In this document: in pieces, positions 22,916-32,066 of the stretch
Layout: each line of letters begins with the position of its first letter
Numbering within the stretch: the first letter of the stretch is position 1
Origin: CAZDBA01 sp964503615
GTDB lineage: Bacteria; Planctomycetota; Planctomycetia; Pirellulales; Pirellulaceae
DNA: 32,185 nt
Reading direction: 5' to 3'
Assembly: GCA_964503615.1 (NCBI GenBank)
Contig: CAZDBA010000040.1
Span: 1 to 32,185 of the forward strand
The notes under the pieces: generated by a model
The model's input: the letters and a program-made list of their open reading frames with translations, nothing else
What the model was told of the DNA's origin: nothing
Database searches by the model: none
Made by a program: the position numbers and the translations under genes

Positions 22916-25900
22916 TTATTCTCCCGCAGCCTCTGGTTGCTCAAACCTTTGATGCGCAACCCTTTGAAAGAAATAAAACAAACCGGGGCGGATAAGGAAT
23001 TCACAGAGCGTAGAGGTCAGCAAACCACCGACAATAACGGTCGCAACCGGAAAAAGAATCTCACGACCCGGCAAATGGCCCGCGACGATCAAAGGCAACA
23101 AAGCGATTCCCGTCGTCGCTGCGGTCATAAGAACAGGCGTCATCCTTTCTACACTGCCTTCCAAAATCGCTTTGCCTCTTTCCATCCCGCTTTCGATATT
23201 TGCGAGGTAAGTCGAAACCAGCAGCAATCCATTTCGCGCCGCAATGCCGCCTAGCGAAATAAAGCCGACCATGGCTGCGACGGTCAACGTTTGTCCGGAG
23301 ACCCAAAGCGCCAACACGCCTCCGATAAACGCGATCGGTAACGTGGAAAGAATTTGCATGGCGATGCCAAGCGAACCGAAAGCGGAATAAAGCACAACAA
23401 ACACAACCATCAAGCTAATTCCGCTTAGCAAAATAATTCTTAATGTCGCCGATTGCTGAGCTTCGAACTGACCGGCGTACTGAACGTAGTACCCCGCTGG
23501 CAACTCGACCTTGTTCACTCGCTCCCGAATTCTTGTCATTGTCGATTCGAGGTCAGCTTCCCGCGTATTGACCCGAATCACGATTCGACGCCGCGCATCC
23601 TCTCGCTTAATCGTATTGGGCCCCCCGTATTCGTAAACTTTCGCAACACTCGATAGGGGGACCTGACCGCCGTTGGGTAATTCGATCGGAAACCGTTTCA
23701 AAGACTCGAGATCTCTACGAAATTCTTCCTTGATTCTCAATACGACGTCAAAGACACGTTGCCCTTCGACCATCTGGGACAAGGTCTCACCTCCCAACGC
23801 GGTCTCGACGATCTCGGAAACATTACCCGCGTCCAGTTTGTAATAGGCAAGGCGCTCATAGTCAGGCTCAACTCGATACTGCGGAATGATCTGCTGCTGT
23901 TCGACAACCGGCTTGGCAATGCCGGGTACATCTGCAATCGCGTTCTCGATCTCTTTGGCTTTGGAGGTCAACAAAGTCAAATCGTCGCCAAACAATTTGA
24001 TCGCAATCTCCGCAGTGACTCCCGAGATCATGTGGCTAATCAAGTGAGCGATCGGCTGGTCAACTTCGGATTGAGCACTACTGATATGCTTGACCGAATC
24101 CTCCAGCGTTTTAATGATCTCGTCACGCGAAAGACCACTTTGCTTGTTCAGCGAAAACGTGATCTCGTTGACGTTCACGCCCATAATGTGTTCATCGTTC
24201 TCAGCGCGACCCGTCTTGACCGTAAAATACTCGATCATCCCGTTCGGGTTCTCATCGGTTCGCTGCAACTTGCGCAAGTTGTCGAACGCCATACTGCTCA
24301 TCGCAACCGAAGTCGCCAACGAAGTTCCCGGTTCCGTATACAAATTGATCTGTGCTGCCCCCTCATCGAACTTGGGCAGGAAGTCTTTTCCCAGCTTCCA
24401 GATCACCAACCCGCTATACCCAGCCAAAATCATAAACACCAGCAGCAGAACACCAAACGAAGTTCGATCCATACTCAGGCGAACGATCGGCCGAACAAGC
24501 GGCTTTAACCCTCGCACCAAAAAGCTGTCTTTGGCAAACTGTCGAGGTTTTCGCCTCAAAAGCAGATAACTTAAAACGGGCGTCAGCGTCAGCGAAACGA
24601 CCGTCGAAGCCATAATGGAAACGATGTAGGCGACTCCCAACGGCGTAAACAGTCGACCTTCGATTCCCGACAGTGCAAAAAGGGGCATGAATACAACGAT
24701 CACCAGAATCGTGCTGACCAGAATCGCACTCCGCACTTCGCTACTGGCCTCAAAAACAACTTTTAGCGCCGAACGCGGATTCTCCAACAATGCGTTTTGC
24801 TTAAGTCGCTTAAAGATGTTTTCGACATCCACAATCGCATCGTCGACCAACTCGCCAAGCGCGACGGCCAACCCGCCAAGCGTCATCACGTTGATCGAAA
24901 GCCCCAACGCTCGAAACACTAAAGCGGTGATCAAAATCGAAATAGGAATCGTGACGAGAGTAATAAACGTCGTTCGCACGTTGAACAAAAACAACGTCAG
25001 CACGATCAAGACCAATATCGCACCGTCACGCAATGCGTCGACCAGATTTCCAACACTAAAGTCGATGAATTCACGTTGCTTGTAAGTCATTTCCAGACGA
25101 ACATCTTCCGGAAGGGCCTGTCGCAATTCAACCAAAGCCGCTTCGATTTCGTCCGTCAACGCGCGGGTATCTTCTCCAAGTTGTTTCTGAATCGTCAAAA
25201 CGGGACCGGGGTGTCCATTAATTGACGAATCCCCTCTTTTGACTTGAGCAACCGGTTTGATCTCCGCAACTTGCTCTAACAAAATCGCCCGCTTGCCACT
25301 GGCGCGAACAACGATTTTGGAAAGCTCCTCGATCTTTGCAACACGCCCGACTCCCCTCACCACAAACTCACGTGTATTGGAATCGATGTAGCCACCGTTA
25401 ACATTCAAGTTACTGTTACGGATCGCCGTCTTGATTTCGTCCAGCGTCACTTCGTACTTGTGCAGATTGTGGATATCCACCAACACGTGATACTGCTTCC
25501 GCTCTCCGCCCATCACGATCACTTCGGAGACACCGCTGATCTCTCGCAGCCGCTGCGCGATCACCCAATCGGCCAGCGAACGAAGGTCCATCTGGCTGGT
25601 CTCGCCCGTTTCGCTCCAGAGCCCAACCATCGAGATTTGGCCCAGCAACGAAGCGACCGGACCTAACTTCGTTTCGATTTTATTGCTGGTGTTTTCGAAT
25701 TTCTGTTGCAGTTTGGCAACGGTGCCTGCGATTCGCTCAGAAACGATCTGTCTTGATTGGTAGATCTCGCTATCCCAATCAAATTCGATATAGATCACAC
25801 TCAAGCCGATGTCAGAATCGCTTCGAACTCGAGACACCCCAGCCGCTCCGCTGACCGACAACTCCAAAGGAATCGTCACCTCGCGCTCGACATCCTCAGG

Positions 25901-26071
25901 TGCCATTCCCCGGCATTCAGTAATGATCGTAACGCGAGGACGAGTCAAATCGGGCAATACATCGATCGGTAACGCATTGGCGACCATCCAGCCCAGAACA
26001 AAAACCGCAATCGCGACACACACGACTATGGCGCGATTGTTGAGAGCAAATTTGATAATCGCGTTGAGCAT
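22916..26071 (-). CDS. Heavy-metal efflux RND transporter, inner-membrane pump (CusA/CzcA type)
   Basis: This 1051-residue pump exports metal cations using the proton gradient, as part of a tripartite complex. The RND layout is complete: TM1 (IVVCVAIAVFVLGWMVANALPIDVLPDLTRPRV), a first periplasmic porter domain (EDVEREVTIPLELSVSGAAGVSRVRS), the TM2-6 block with LGGLAVALGELVDDAIVDVENIFKRL (acidic proton-relay region), and a second porter domain after TM7 (LGKDFLPKFDEGAAQINLYTEPGTS). TM8-12 contain PIAFIGGVLALWVSG and GGIAARNGLLLVSTYLANIESG. The length and the IDVLPDLTRP signature are those of the heavy-metal (HME) subgroup rather than drug pumps. The metal cannot be told with certainty. It is the third gene of the operon 29100-22916. 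Confidence 0.95.
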   Translation of the reverse strand: MLNAIIKFALNNRAIVVCVAIAVFVLGWMVANALPIDVLPDLTRPRVTIITECRGMAPEDVEREVTIPLELSVSGAAGVSRVRSDSDIGLSVIYIEFDWDSEIYQSRQIVSERIAGTVAKLQQKFENTSNKIETKLGPVASLLGQISMVGLWSETGETSQMDLRSLADWVIAQRLREISGVSEVIVMGGERKQYHVLVDIHNLHKYEVTLDEIKTAIRNSNLNVNGGYIDSNTREFVVRGVGRVAKIEELSKIVVRASGKRAILLEQVAEIKPVAQVKRGDSSINGHPGPVLTIQKQLGEDTRALTDEIEAALVELRQALPEDVRLEMTYKQREFIDFSVGNLVDALRDGAILVLIVLTLFLFNVRTTFITLVTIPISILITALVFRALGLSINVMTLGGLAVALGELVDDAIVDVENIFKRLKQNALLENPRSALKVVFEASSEVRSAILVSTILVIVVFMPLFALSGIEGRLFTPLGVAYIVSIMASTVVSLTLTPVLSYLLLRRKPRQFAKDSFLVRGLKPLVRPIVRLSMDRTSFGVLLLVFMILAGYSGLVIWKLGKDFLPKFDEGAAQINLYTEPGTSLATSVAMSSMAFDNLRKLQRTDENPNGMIEYFTVKTGRAENDEHIMGVNVNEITFSLNKQSGLSRDEIIKTLEDSVKHISSAQSEVDQPIAHLISHMISGVTAEIAIKLFGDDLTLLTSKAKEIENAIADVPGIAKPVVEQQQIIPQYRVEPDYERLAYYKLDAGNVSEIVETALGGETLSQMVEGQRVFDVVLRIKEEFRRDLESLKRFPIELPNGGQVPLSSVAKVYEYGGPNTIKREDARRRIVIRVNTREADLESTMTRIRERVNKVELPAGYYVQYAGQFEAQQSATLRIILLSGISLMVVFVVLYSAFGSLGIAMQILSTLPIAFIGGVLALWVSGQTLTVAAMVGFISLGGIAARNGLLLVSTYLANIESGMERGKAILEGSVERMTPVLMTAATTGIALLPLIVAGHLPGREILFPVATVIVGGLLTSTLCEFLIRPGLFYFFQRVAHQRFEQPEAAGE

Positions 26072-26130
26072 AAAAACGTCGGTCGTGTAGCAGTTGCTTT
26101 GTTGGTTGTCGCCGTTGGTCGGTTGCAGAA

Positions 26131-27531
26131 TTAATGCGGGTGCGGATGCGAGTGGCCGTGTCCACCACCACCCGAGGCAGCTTGTTTAAACGCTAGATTT
26201 AAAAACTGGGCGTCACTCAATGCGTAGATTGCATACTCGGAGATCTGGGAATCTCGCGTGATAATCGCATGGTCCTGATCTTTGTAAGCCAGTTGAACGG
26301 CGACCCTCTCGAACAGGTGCACGATCTCGTTGCCGTGTTCATGCGAACTCGGATATTTCAAAAAGACGAAAACCTGCGGGCCTTCCTCGGCGATCGCGTC
26401 GATTGGGACAACGTATTGGTCGGTCCATGTTTCGACCGGGAAACTCAAGTGGACTCGTTGTCCCGGCTTGAAACGCCACGAAACAAAAGTTCGCTGCTGG
26501 TCGTCAATCCTTTGCGCTTGTATCTCATTGCTGATCGCAACGTAGATCGGAAACGTCTGCGATTCAGGATCAACGTGATTACTGATCGAGTGTAGCTCCA
26601 AGCCTTCGCGGGTATACGACAAGTCCGACTCACCAAACTGGGCCGAGATGGGAACGTTTTTGGGATCCTTGATCGTTAGTTTTTCGAGATCGGATTCGTA
26701 AGCGTACCCCTCGATAAACAACTCACCGTGATAGTTCAATGTACACATCGAAGCACCTCGCTCAAGATTCGTTCCTCGTACCGCATTAATCTCTTCAACG
26801 GTGTACCACGCTTTCTCTGGATCGGAACCGTCAGCCTCGGGAAGCTCTGGCGCGTAGACAGTCTGACCTTGGACAAGCGTTTGGTTTTCGATCAAAGCGG
26901 TCAGTTGCGGTTCACTTAACCCGCGAAGTAAAAGTTCCTGACAGGCGGCGTCGTAACGAGTCTTAAGTTGTGACAGCCCAAGCTCTGCTTCGATCACTTT
27001 TGATCTTTTAACTGAGCCTTGTACCGCCAACGGCTTGATCCGGTTCAAGTGCTTGTTGGCGTTCTCGATTTCGGAAATCAGGTTGATCAACTTGACTTGA
27101 GCCTCTGCAACCGAGTCGTCGGTGGCCGAAAGCTCGTAAAGGGGATCCCCTGGGCGGATCGATTGCCCGGGCACAATAAACAGTTCAGATACCGTTCCTG
27201 CGATAGGTGCGGTTATGATTCGGTGACCTGCGGGCAAACGTTCGACGATTTTGGCAGGGATCTGAATGGTGCGTTGGTAATCGCGGATCTCGCACGAGCC
27301 GACTTTTAGATCCAGATTCTTGATCGCGGTTTCAGAAATCTCAATGGCATCACCGTGATCATGTGAATCATCGGATTCTGTTTCGTCGTCAGAGTCTTTT
27401 TCATAAAACAGGACCGTCTGCCAGAACTTCCCCAATCCTTCCGGCGACAGGCTGGTCCCAATCACAACTCCCACAACCATCAATAGGCATGCGACGGCGA
27501 GCTGAATCCATCTGTAGGTCGAACTGTTCAT
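26131..27531 (-). CDS. Efflux RND periplasmic adaptor subunit (CusB/CzcB-like), His-rich ends
   Basis: This 466-residue membrane-fusion protein links the pump to the outer-membrane channel. It has an N-terminal membrane anchor (WIQLAVACLLMVVGVVIGTSL), then an acidic/His segment (DDETESDDSHDHGDAIEI) and the barrel-sandwich domain (GHRIITAPIAGTVSELFIVPGQSIRPGDPLYEL). An alpha-hairpin follows (EAQVKLINLISEIENANKHLNRI, to LSEPQLTALIENQ), then beta-barrel and membrane-proximal domains (FKPGQRVHLSFPVETWTDQYVVPIDAIAEEGPQVFVFL). The protein ends in GGGGHGHSHPHPH, a likely metal-binding tail. It begins 33 nt after the TolC-like gene ends and stops 59 nt before the pump gene, in line with one operon. 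Confidence 0.92.
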   Translation of the reverse strand: MNSSTYRWIQLAVACLLMVVGVVIGTSLSPEGLGKFWQTVLFYEKDSDDETESDDSHDHGDAIEISETAIKNLDLKVGSCEIRDYQRTIQIPAKIVERLPAGHRIITAPIAGTVSELFIVPGQSIRPGDPLYELSATDDSVAEAQVKLINLISEIENANKHLNRIKPLAVQGSVKRSKVIEAELGLSQLKTRYDAACQELLLRGLSEPQLTALIENQTLVQGQTVYAPELPEADGSDPEKAWYTVEEINAVRGTNLERGASMCTLNYHGELFIEGYAYESDLEKLTIKDPKNVPISAQFGESDLSYTREGLELHSISNHVDPESQTFPIYVAISNEIQAQRIDDQQRTFVSWRFKPGQRVHLSFPVETWTDQYVVPIDAIAEEGPQVFVFLKYPSSHEHGNEIVHLFERVAVQLAYKDQDHAIITRDSQISEYAIYALSDAQFLNLAFKQAASGGGGHGHSHPHPH

Positions 27532-27564
27532 GGGTAACGTTTAGACTTTGCGAAATGCAAACGA

Positions 27565-29100
27565 CTAGTATCCTGAGTTGGGTGGAAAAGCACTGTTGTC
27601 GAGCGAGTCACTTAGCAGTAGGCCTTCGATCCGTTGCCGACTGGACCAAACGGTTTGCAACGCAACAAGGTAGTCGTTGGTGGCGTTGATCAAAGTCCGT
27701 TGAGCGGTCAGCAGTTGCAGGAAATCGGCTTCTCCCGCCTGGAACGCATCGCTTACCATTTGAACCGCCTGGCGTGACTTTGGCAAAATCTCATCCAGGT
27801 AGATTTCGGCTCGATGGCTTGCGACTTCGTAACTTTGAAACTCTTTTGCCAAGCGACTGGCCAGTTTTCGCGGTAACAATTCTGCCTGCTGATGGGCTGC
27901 GGCGACCCGGGCTCGCGCTGCAGAAATATTGCCTTGATTGCGATCGTTCGTCTGCAACGGCATCGAGTACTGGACACCGGTATAAAAGTCGTTGGTTACC
28001 GAGTCGCGACCGACGGTCCATTGTGTCTGAGTTACTGGCAACGACGTAGCGACCTCGCGATCTAAAACAGCTTTCGCTTTTTGAATGTTTGCGTTGGCGA
28101 CCGCGATTTCGGGGCTGCTCTGAACCAGTTTGGCTAGCGTATCGTTGAAATCAAGTGGAGCGGAGATCGCATCCAACGATCCTTCGACCGTTTGCGCAAC
28201 CATCGTTTCATCCCCAACGACCGCAGCCAATTGTCGCCAAGCTGAATAGTACAGAGCTTTGGCATTGGATTGCCGAGCTGCCGCCTGTTGGTACTGAACC
28301 TCCAGTTGGAGAACTTCTGCCTGCGTTGATTCGCCCGCCTCGACCATCCGCTGGACCTGTTGGATCGCAGCCAGGTAACTTTCGGTCAACTGCGAGGCGA
28401 GTTCGATTTGCCGCTGAGCGATCAAGACGTTGTAGAACGCAGCGCGGACATCGGTTGTGATTCGTTGCCTAACCGTGGAAATCTGTGCGACAACCGTTTC
28501 GGCTTCCAGGCATTTCACCCGCGATTGTGCTTTCAACTTTTGCTCTGGCACATTGGTTCTGGTGAACCTCGCTCCCCACAAGCCGGCCTTGGCTTCATTC
28601 AAAACTTCATCGCCAAAAATGGTTAGTCTTGGGTTGGGGCGTAACGATTGTTGATACGACTCGGAACGCAATGCTTCGATCTCGTAAACCAGTACTCTGA
28701 TCTGCGGATGATTCACGAGTGCTTGAGCTTCGAAGTATTCAAGCGAACTAGGAGGCGCGTTCGAGTCGATCGAATTGCTTAACTCGTCGAGCGCTTGACG
28801 AAGCGACTCCGCAGTTGGGTCAACGCCCTCTACCGCAGGAAGCTCTGGAACCGGTTGCGGCTCCGCGTTGTTTTCATCGCTGGGAGAGGTTTCTACTTGA
28901 AAATGTTCGGTCGAGTTAAAATCGGAGGCCAGCTGGTTTGACTCGGTATTTTTCAGTCGCTGTTCCAAAAGTGCGCGAAAGTTGTTTTGCGTCTGCAGCG
29001 CTTGTGCAGACCCAGTTGATATAGCACCGATCAACACAGCCAGCGCGCATATCGCTCCCAACTTTACAGTTTTGAATCGCCAAAACGAATTCCTGGGCAT
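27565..29100 (-). CDS. TolC-family outer-membrane efflux protein (CusC/CzcC-like)
   Basis: This 511-residue protein is the outer-membrane channel of the tripartite metal efflux system. The N-terminal signal sequence (KTVKLGAICALAVLIGAISTGSAQA) is followed by a variable acidic/Pro-rich linker to about residue 110. Two tandem outer-membrane-efflux (OEP) repeats then follow. They are recognisable as long helices with the pattern EYFEAQALVNHPQIRVLVYEIEALRSESYQQSLRPNPRL, RQRITTDVRAAFYNVLIAQRQIELASQLTESYLAAIQQVQRMVEAGESTQAEVLQLEVQYQQA, and later DAFQAGEADFLQLLTAQRTLINATNDYLVALQTVWSSRQRIEGLL. It is the first gene of the three-gene efflux operon on the minus strand and is divergent from the CinA-type gene. 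Confidence 0.92.
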   Translation of the reverse strand: MPRNSFWRFKTVKLGAICALAVLIGAISTGSAQALQTQNNFRALLEQRLKNTESNQLASDFNSTEHFQVETSPSDENNAEPQPVPELPAVEGVDPTAESLRQALDELSNSIDSNAPPSSLEYFEAQALVNHPQIRVLVYEIEALRSESYQQSLRPNPRLTIFGDEVLNEAKAGLWGARFTRTNVPEQKLKAQSRVKCLEAETVVAQISTVRQRITTDVRAAFYNVLIAQRQIELASQLTESYLAAIQQVQRMVEAGESTQAEVLQLEVQYQQAAARQSNAKALYYSAWRQLAAVVGDETMVAQTVEGSLDAISAPLDFNDTLAKLVQSSPEIAVANANIQKAKAVLDREVATSLPVTQTQWTVGRDSVTNDFYTGVQYSMPLQTNDRNQGNISAARARVAAAHQQAELLPRKLASRLAKEFQSYEVASHRAEIYLDEILPKSRQAVQMVSDAFQAGEADFLQLLTAQRTLINATNDYLVALQTVWSSRQRIEGLLLSDSLDNSAFPPNSGY

Positions 29101-29366
29101 TAACGGACTGGTCTGAAAAGTGAACTATTTTGATGTACTCAAATTATCGACAAAGATTGACAACAAACCGCTTCTTTCAATACAACGCGAAAGGCCCGGT
29201 CTAACCGTCAGTGATGCATCAACGTGCTAGCCGAAAGCTTCCTCGACGGTGTAAAACTGTATCAACTGGGCGAACGCTTTGGCCGCTGAATCTCCCTGAT
29301 TCGGGAGGGCGATTAGAGCCCTCGGACAATTTCGGTCGATTTACGAGTTCAACAGCGAGATAATAA
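29101..29366. promoter_or_regulatory. Divergent intergenic region between efflux operon and CinA-family gene
   Basis: This region holds the leaders of the efflux operon (minus) and the CinA-family gene (plus). Near the plus gene there are two adjacent hairpins that share two bases: CTCCC/GGGAG (29292-29296, 29303-29307) and AGGGC/GCCCT (29306-29310, 29318-29322). No clear metal-regulator operator or sigma-70 promoter was recognised. Confidence 0.3.
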
Positions 29367-29867
29367 ATGGAACAACGAATGCGTGATGCTGCGACAGCTT
29401 TGGCGGAGCGTCTGGTCGAACGAGCATCGGACAAGGTCGTTTTTGCTGAGAGCTGTACAGCCGGTTTGATTTCGGCGGCGATGGCCGGTGTACCTGGGAT
29501 CTCTCAGTTTCTTTGTGGTTCGTTTGTGACCTACCGAGAAGCAGCCAAACAGGAGATGCTGAATGTTCCGCCCGAACTGATTCGCAAGCACACCGCCGTT
29601 TCGCGAGAGGTCACTGAGGTAATGGCGACCAATAGCCTAAAGCGGACAGAAGAGGCGACTTGGTCAACTGCCATCACTGGCCATTTAGGGCCGGGGGTTG
29701 AGGACGAACTGGACGGAAAAGTCTTTATCGCGATCGCAAAGCGTGAAAATGGAAACGTTGATTTACAATCCTGCGAAATGTTTCGGCTAACAGCAGCAAG
29801 CCGACTGGAACGACAGCAAGAAGCCGCAGCCATTGCAATTGAGCAACTGAAACAGACGCTCAGTTAA
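29367..29867 (+). CDS. CinA-family nicotinamide-nucleotide amidohydrolase-like protein (PncC domain)
   Basis: This 166-residue cytoplasmic protein has the C-terminal CinA domain alone. In the family this domain deamidates nicotinamide mononucleotide, recycling NAD breakdown products. The signature AESCTAGLISAAMAGVPGISQFLCGSFVTY is complete with the catalytic Ser. Other family blocks are present: SREVTEVMA and the variant TGHLGPG in place of the usual TGxAGPGG. The start is the ATG at 29367, where the family's N-terminal helix begins. The N-terminal molybdopterin-like domain of full-length CinA is absent, which is normal for PncC/YgaD-type members. Confidence 0.88.
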   Translation: MEQRMRDAATALAERLVERASDKVVFAESCTAGLISAAMAGVPGISQFLCGSFVTYREAAKQEMLNVPPELIRKHTAVSREVTEVMATNSLKRTEEATWSTAITGHLGPGVEDELDGKVFIAIAKRENGNVDLQSCEMFRLTAASRLERQQEAAAIAIEQLKQTLS

Positions 29868-30095
29868 CGCTGCGATATCTATCAAAGCTTTTTGAATCCC
29901 ACTACGAACAGGTCCAAACAACCCGATCGTCAAGGTTTACCAAACCGGCATCTCTTGGTTGAAGCCTATAGACGACGTTCCTTCGTTCACCCTGTCCCCG
30001 TTGGAATATTCGGAACAACAAGCTGGGATTGCCGATCACCTATAGGGTGGATAACTGCGTCCACCCGCAAGGTCGATTGATAGGAAACGGTTTCG
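29868..30095. other. Intergenic region with overlapping hairpins, no gene
   Basis: This short spacer precedes the GMC oxidoreductase gene. It contains GGGTGG (30045-30050) and CCACCC (30061-30066), a perfect 6-bp stem. This competes with CACC/GGTG (30037-30040, 30046-30049). AGGA (30082-30085) precedes the ATG by about 10 nt. Nothing else was recognised. Confidence 0.4.
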
Positions 30096-32066
30096 ATGAA
30101 ACGAACGGACTCCACACCCACCCCCGCTTCTAAAAGCAAAGTCACACGCCGAGGTGCGATTAAGGCTGCTGCGGCTGCATCGATCGTCGGCCTTTCGAAA
30201 AAATCGGAAGCTGCTGGTATTCGACACGGCAAAGCTCAATCGGAAGGACCGCGTCGAAAATCGTGTGTCAGTCAACTGAAAGTTATTGCCCAAAACGACT
30301 ACGAGCGCAGTCTGGTGCAATACGGCGGTCGGATGGCCAATCCAATCCGAGACCTGTTTGTCACGGCAGAAAAAGACCAAGTCCATTTTGCGGTCACCAT
30401 GATCGGCTCGGGCTATGGAGCTTCGATCATGGCAGCCCGTCTATCCAAAGCGCTCCGCGCTGACACCAGAATCTGCATTCTGGAACGAGGAAAGGAATGG
30501 TTGCCGGGCAGTTATCCTGACACTTGGAAAGACATGTGGAAATCAACTCGCCAGCAAATGACAGGCCCTACTCGAGGTCAAGTCACCAACCCGCTGGGCT
30601 TGTACGATATTTCCTTCAACGATGAAATCAACGTCCTCAGCGGTAACGGGCTGGGCGGGACCAGCAACATCAATGCGAGTGTGGCGATCCGGCCCGAAGC
30701 AGAAGTCTTTCGCCAACCACGCTGGCCAGAGGCATTGCGTGACATGCAAGTCCTGGACCCTTATTACGAGCGGGCAGCACAGGAACTTTCGCTCAGCCGC
30801 AGTAGCTTTGACCAAACGCATAAAGTCCGCGCGCGGCGAAGGGCTGCTGAGCGGTTGAGTACCGACCCCCGTTTTTTCGATCTCTCTCCCCTTTCGGTCA
30901 TGTACGACCATCGGCATGTTGACCAGCAGATGCGGAATCGGCAGGGAATGATTCAACGTCCTTGCACGAACTGTGGAGACTGTATCACCGGCTGCAATGT
31001 CGGTGCGAAAAACACGTTGTCACATAACTACCTTCCGATTGCCAAATGGAATGGGACAGAGATGTACACGCAGGTCAACGTAGATTCGATCGAAAAGCGA
31101 GATGGCTTTTACCGCATCAATTTGACCTACATTGACGATTCAAACGACGAGATTACCCATCACAAAGTCAGTATCAATTCGACGATCGTAGTTGTAGGCG
31201 CCGGAAGCCCCGGCAGCTCCAAGATCTTGCTGAAGTCACAGAACGAAACGTTTGAGTTCTCTAAAGCTCTGGGCAAAAACTGGTCGGCCAATGGAGACGG
31301 TATCGGGTTCGTACTTAACACCCCCGATGCGACTCACATCGCCGGCCAAGGCGCTTGCTCGCCCACGCTGCCGCCCGCCGGGCCAACGGTGATGACAACG
31401 ACGAACTATTTCCAGGGCCCAACATTGCAAGAACGTTTCATCATTCAGGATGCAAGTATTCCCCGAAGCGTCGTAAACCTGTTCCAAGTTTTATTGCGAG
31501 ACAAAGACCTCACCAACTCGATGGTGATGCTGGCGATGGGACACGATCAGGCGGCAGGCGAAGTCAGATGGAAAGATGGTCGCTATCAAATCAGTTGGCC
31601 AGGGCTTTTGACCTCGCCGTATCGACTGAGAATGTTCGAGCACTTCAATAGAATGGCGGCAGCTCACGGCGGAACCTACAAACGACTCAAGTTGTTTGGC
31701 AAACAACTGATCACAGTCCACCCACTGGGGTCCTGTGGAATGGGAGATAGTCCCGATTGGGGCGCGGTCAACCATCTTGGCCAAGTCTACGATGGTCGCA
31801 ATGGCGGTTGTGCCGATCCAAACACTGGAGCACCAGTCGTTCACGAAGGACTCTATGTTTCGGATGCGAGCATAATTCCCACCGCAATCGGAGCGAATCC
31901 GTTTATGACGATCTCTGCCCTCTCAGAGCGAACGGCGGAACACCTGATTGCCAACCCAAAATACGCGAACCTGTTCAAAGTACCTGGCAAAAATGTCGGC
32001 CCCCGACAGGCACCGTGTCATCCACTGGCCAATCCAACAGCTGGATGCGGATGCGCAACCCTTTAG
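30096..32066 (+). CDS. Tat-exported GMC-family oxidoreductase (cholesterol-oxidase-like) with four-Cys cluster
   Basis: This 656-residue flavoenzyme is predicted to oxidise an alcohol of unknown identity. A twin-arginine leader (TRRGAIKAAAAASIVGLS, Arg18-Arg19) suggests export in folded form with FAD. The FAD-binding motif is MIGSGYGASIMAARL near residue 100, followed by CILERG and the second FAD block LSGNGLGGTSNINASVAIRP. C-terminally the GMC active site is kept: HPLGSCGMG with its His, and ANPFMTISALSERTA with the Asn. A cluster C-T-N-C-G-D-C-I-T-G-C-N-V-G-A-K-N-T (Cys290, 293, 296, 300) resembles a 4Fe-4S ligand set and is found in a subgroup of cholesterol-oxidase-like GMC proteins. The protein ends in a short Cys-containing tail (GCGCATL). 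No cytochrome partner is adjacent. The start ATG 30096 is the first in the open frame and gives the complete Tat leader. Confidence 0.88.
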   Translation: MKRTDSTPTPASKSKVTRRGAIKAAAAASIVGLSKKSEAAGIRHGKAQSEGPRRKSCVSQLKVIAQNDYERSLVQYGGRMANPIRDLFVTAEKDQVHFAVTMIGSGYGASIMAARLSKALRADTRICILERGKEWLPGSYPDTWKDMWKSTRQQMTGPTRGQVTNPLGLYDISFNDEINVLSGNGLGGTSNINASVAIRPEAEVFRQPRWPEALRDMQVLDPYYERAAQELSLSRSSFDQTHKVRARRRAAERLSTDPRFFDLSPLSVMYDHRHVDQQMRNRQGMIQRPCTNCGDCITGCNVGAKNTLSHNYLPIAKWNGTEMYTQVNVDSIEKRDGFYRINLTYIDDSNDEITHHKVSINSTIVVVGAGSPGSSKILLKSQNETFEFSKALGKNWSANGDGIGFVLNTPDATHIAGQGACSPTLPPAGPTVMTTTNYFQGPTLQERFIIQDASIPRSVVNLFQVLLRDKDLTNSMVMLAMGHDQAAGEVRWKDGRYQISWPGLLTSPYRLRMFEHFNRMAAAHGGTYKRLKLFGKQLITVHPLGSCGMGDSPDWGAVNHLGQVYDGRNGGCADPNTGAPVVHEGLYVSDASIIPTAIGANPFMTISALSERTAEHLIANPKYANLFKVPGKNVGPRQAPCHPLANPTAGCGCATL

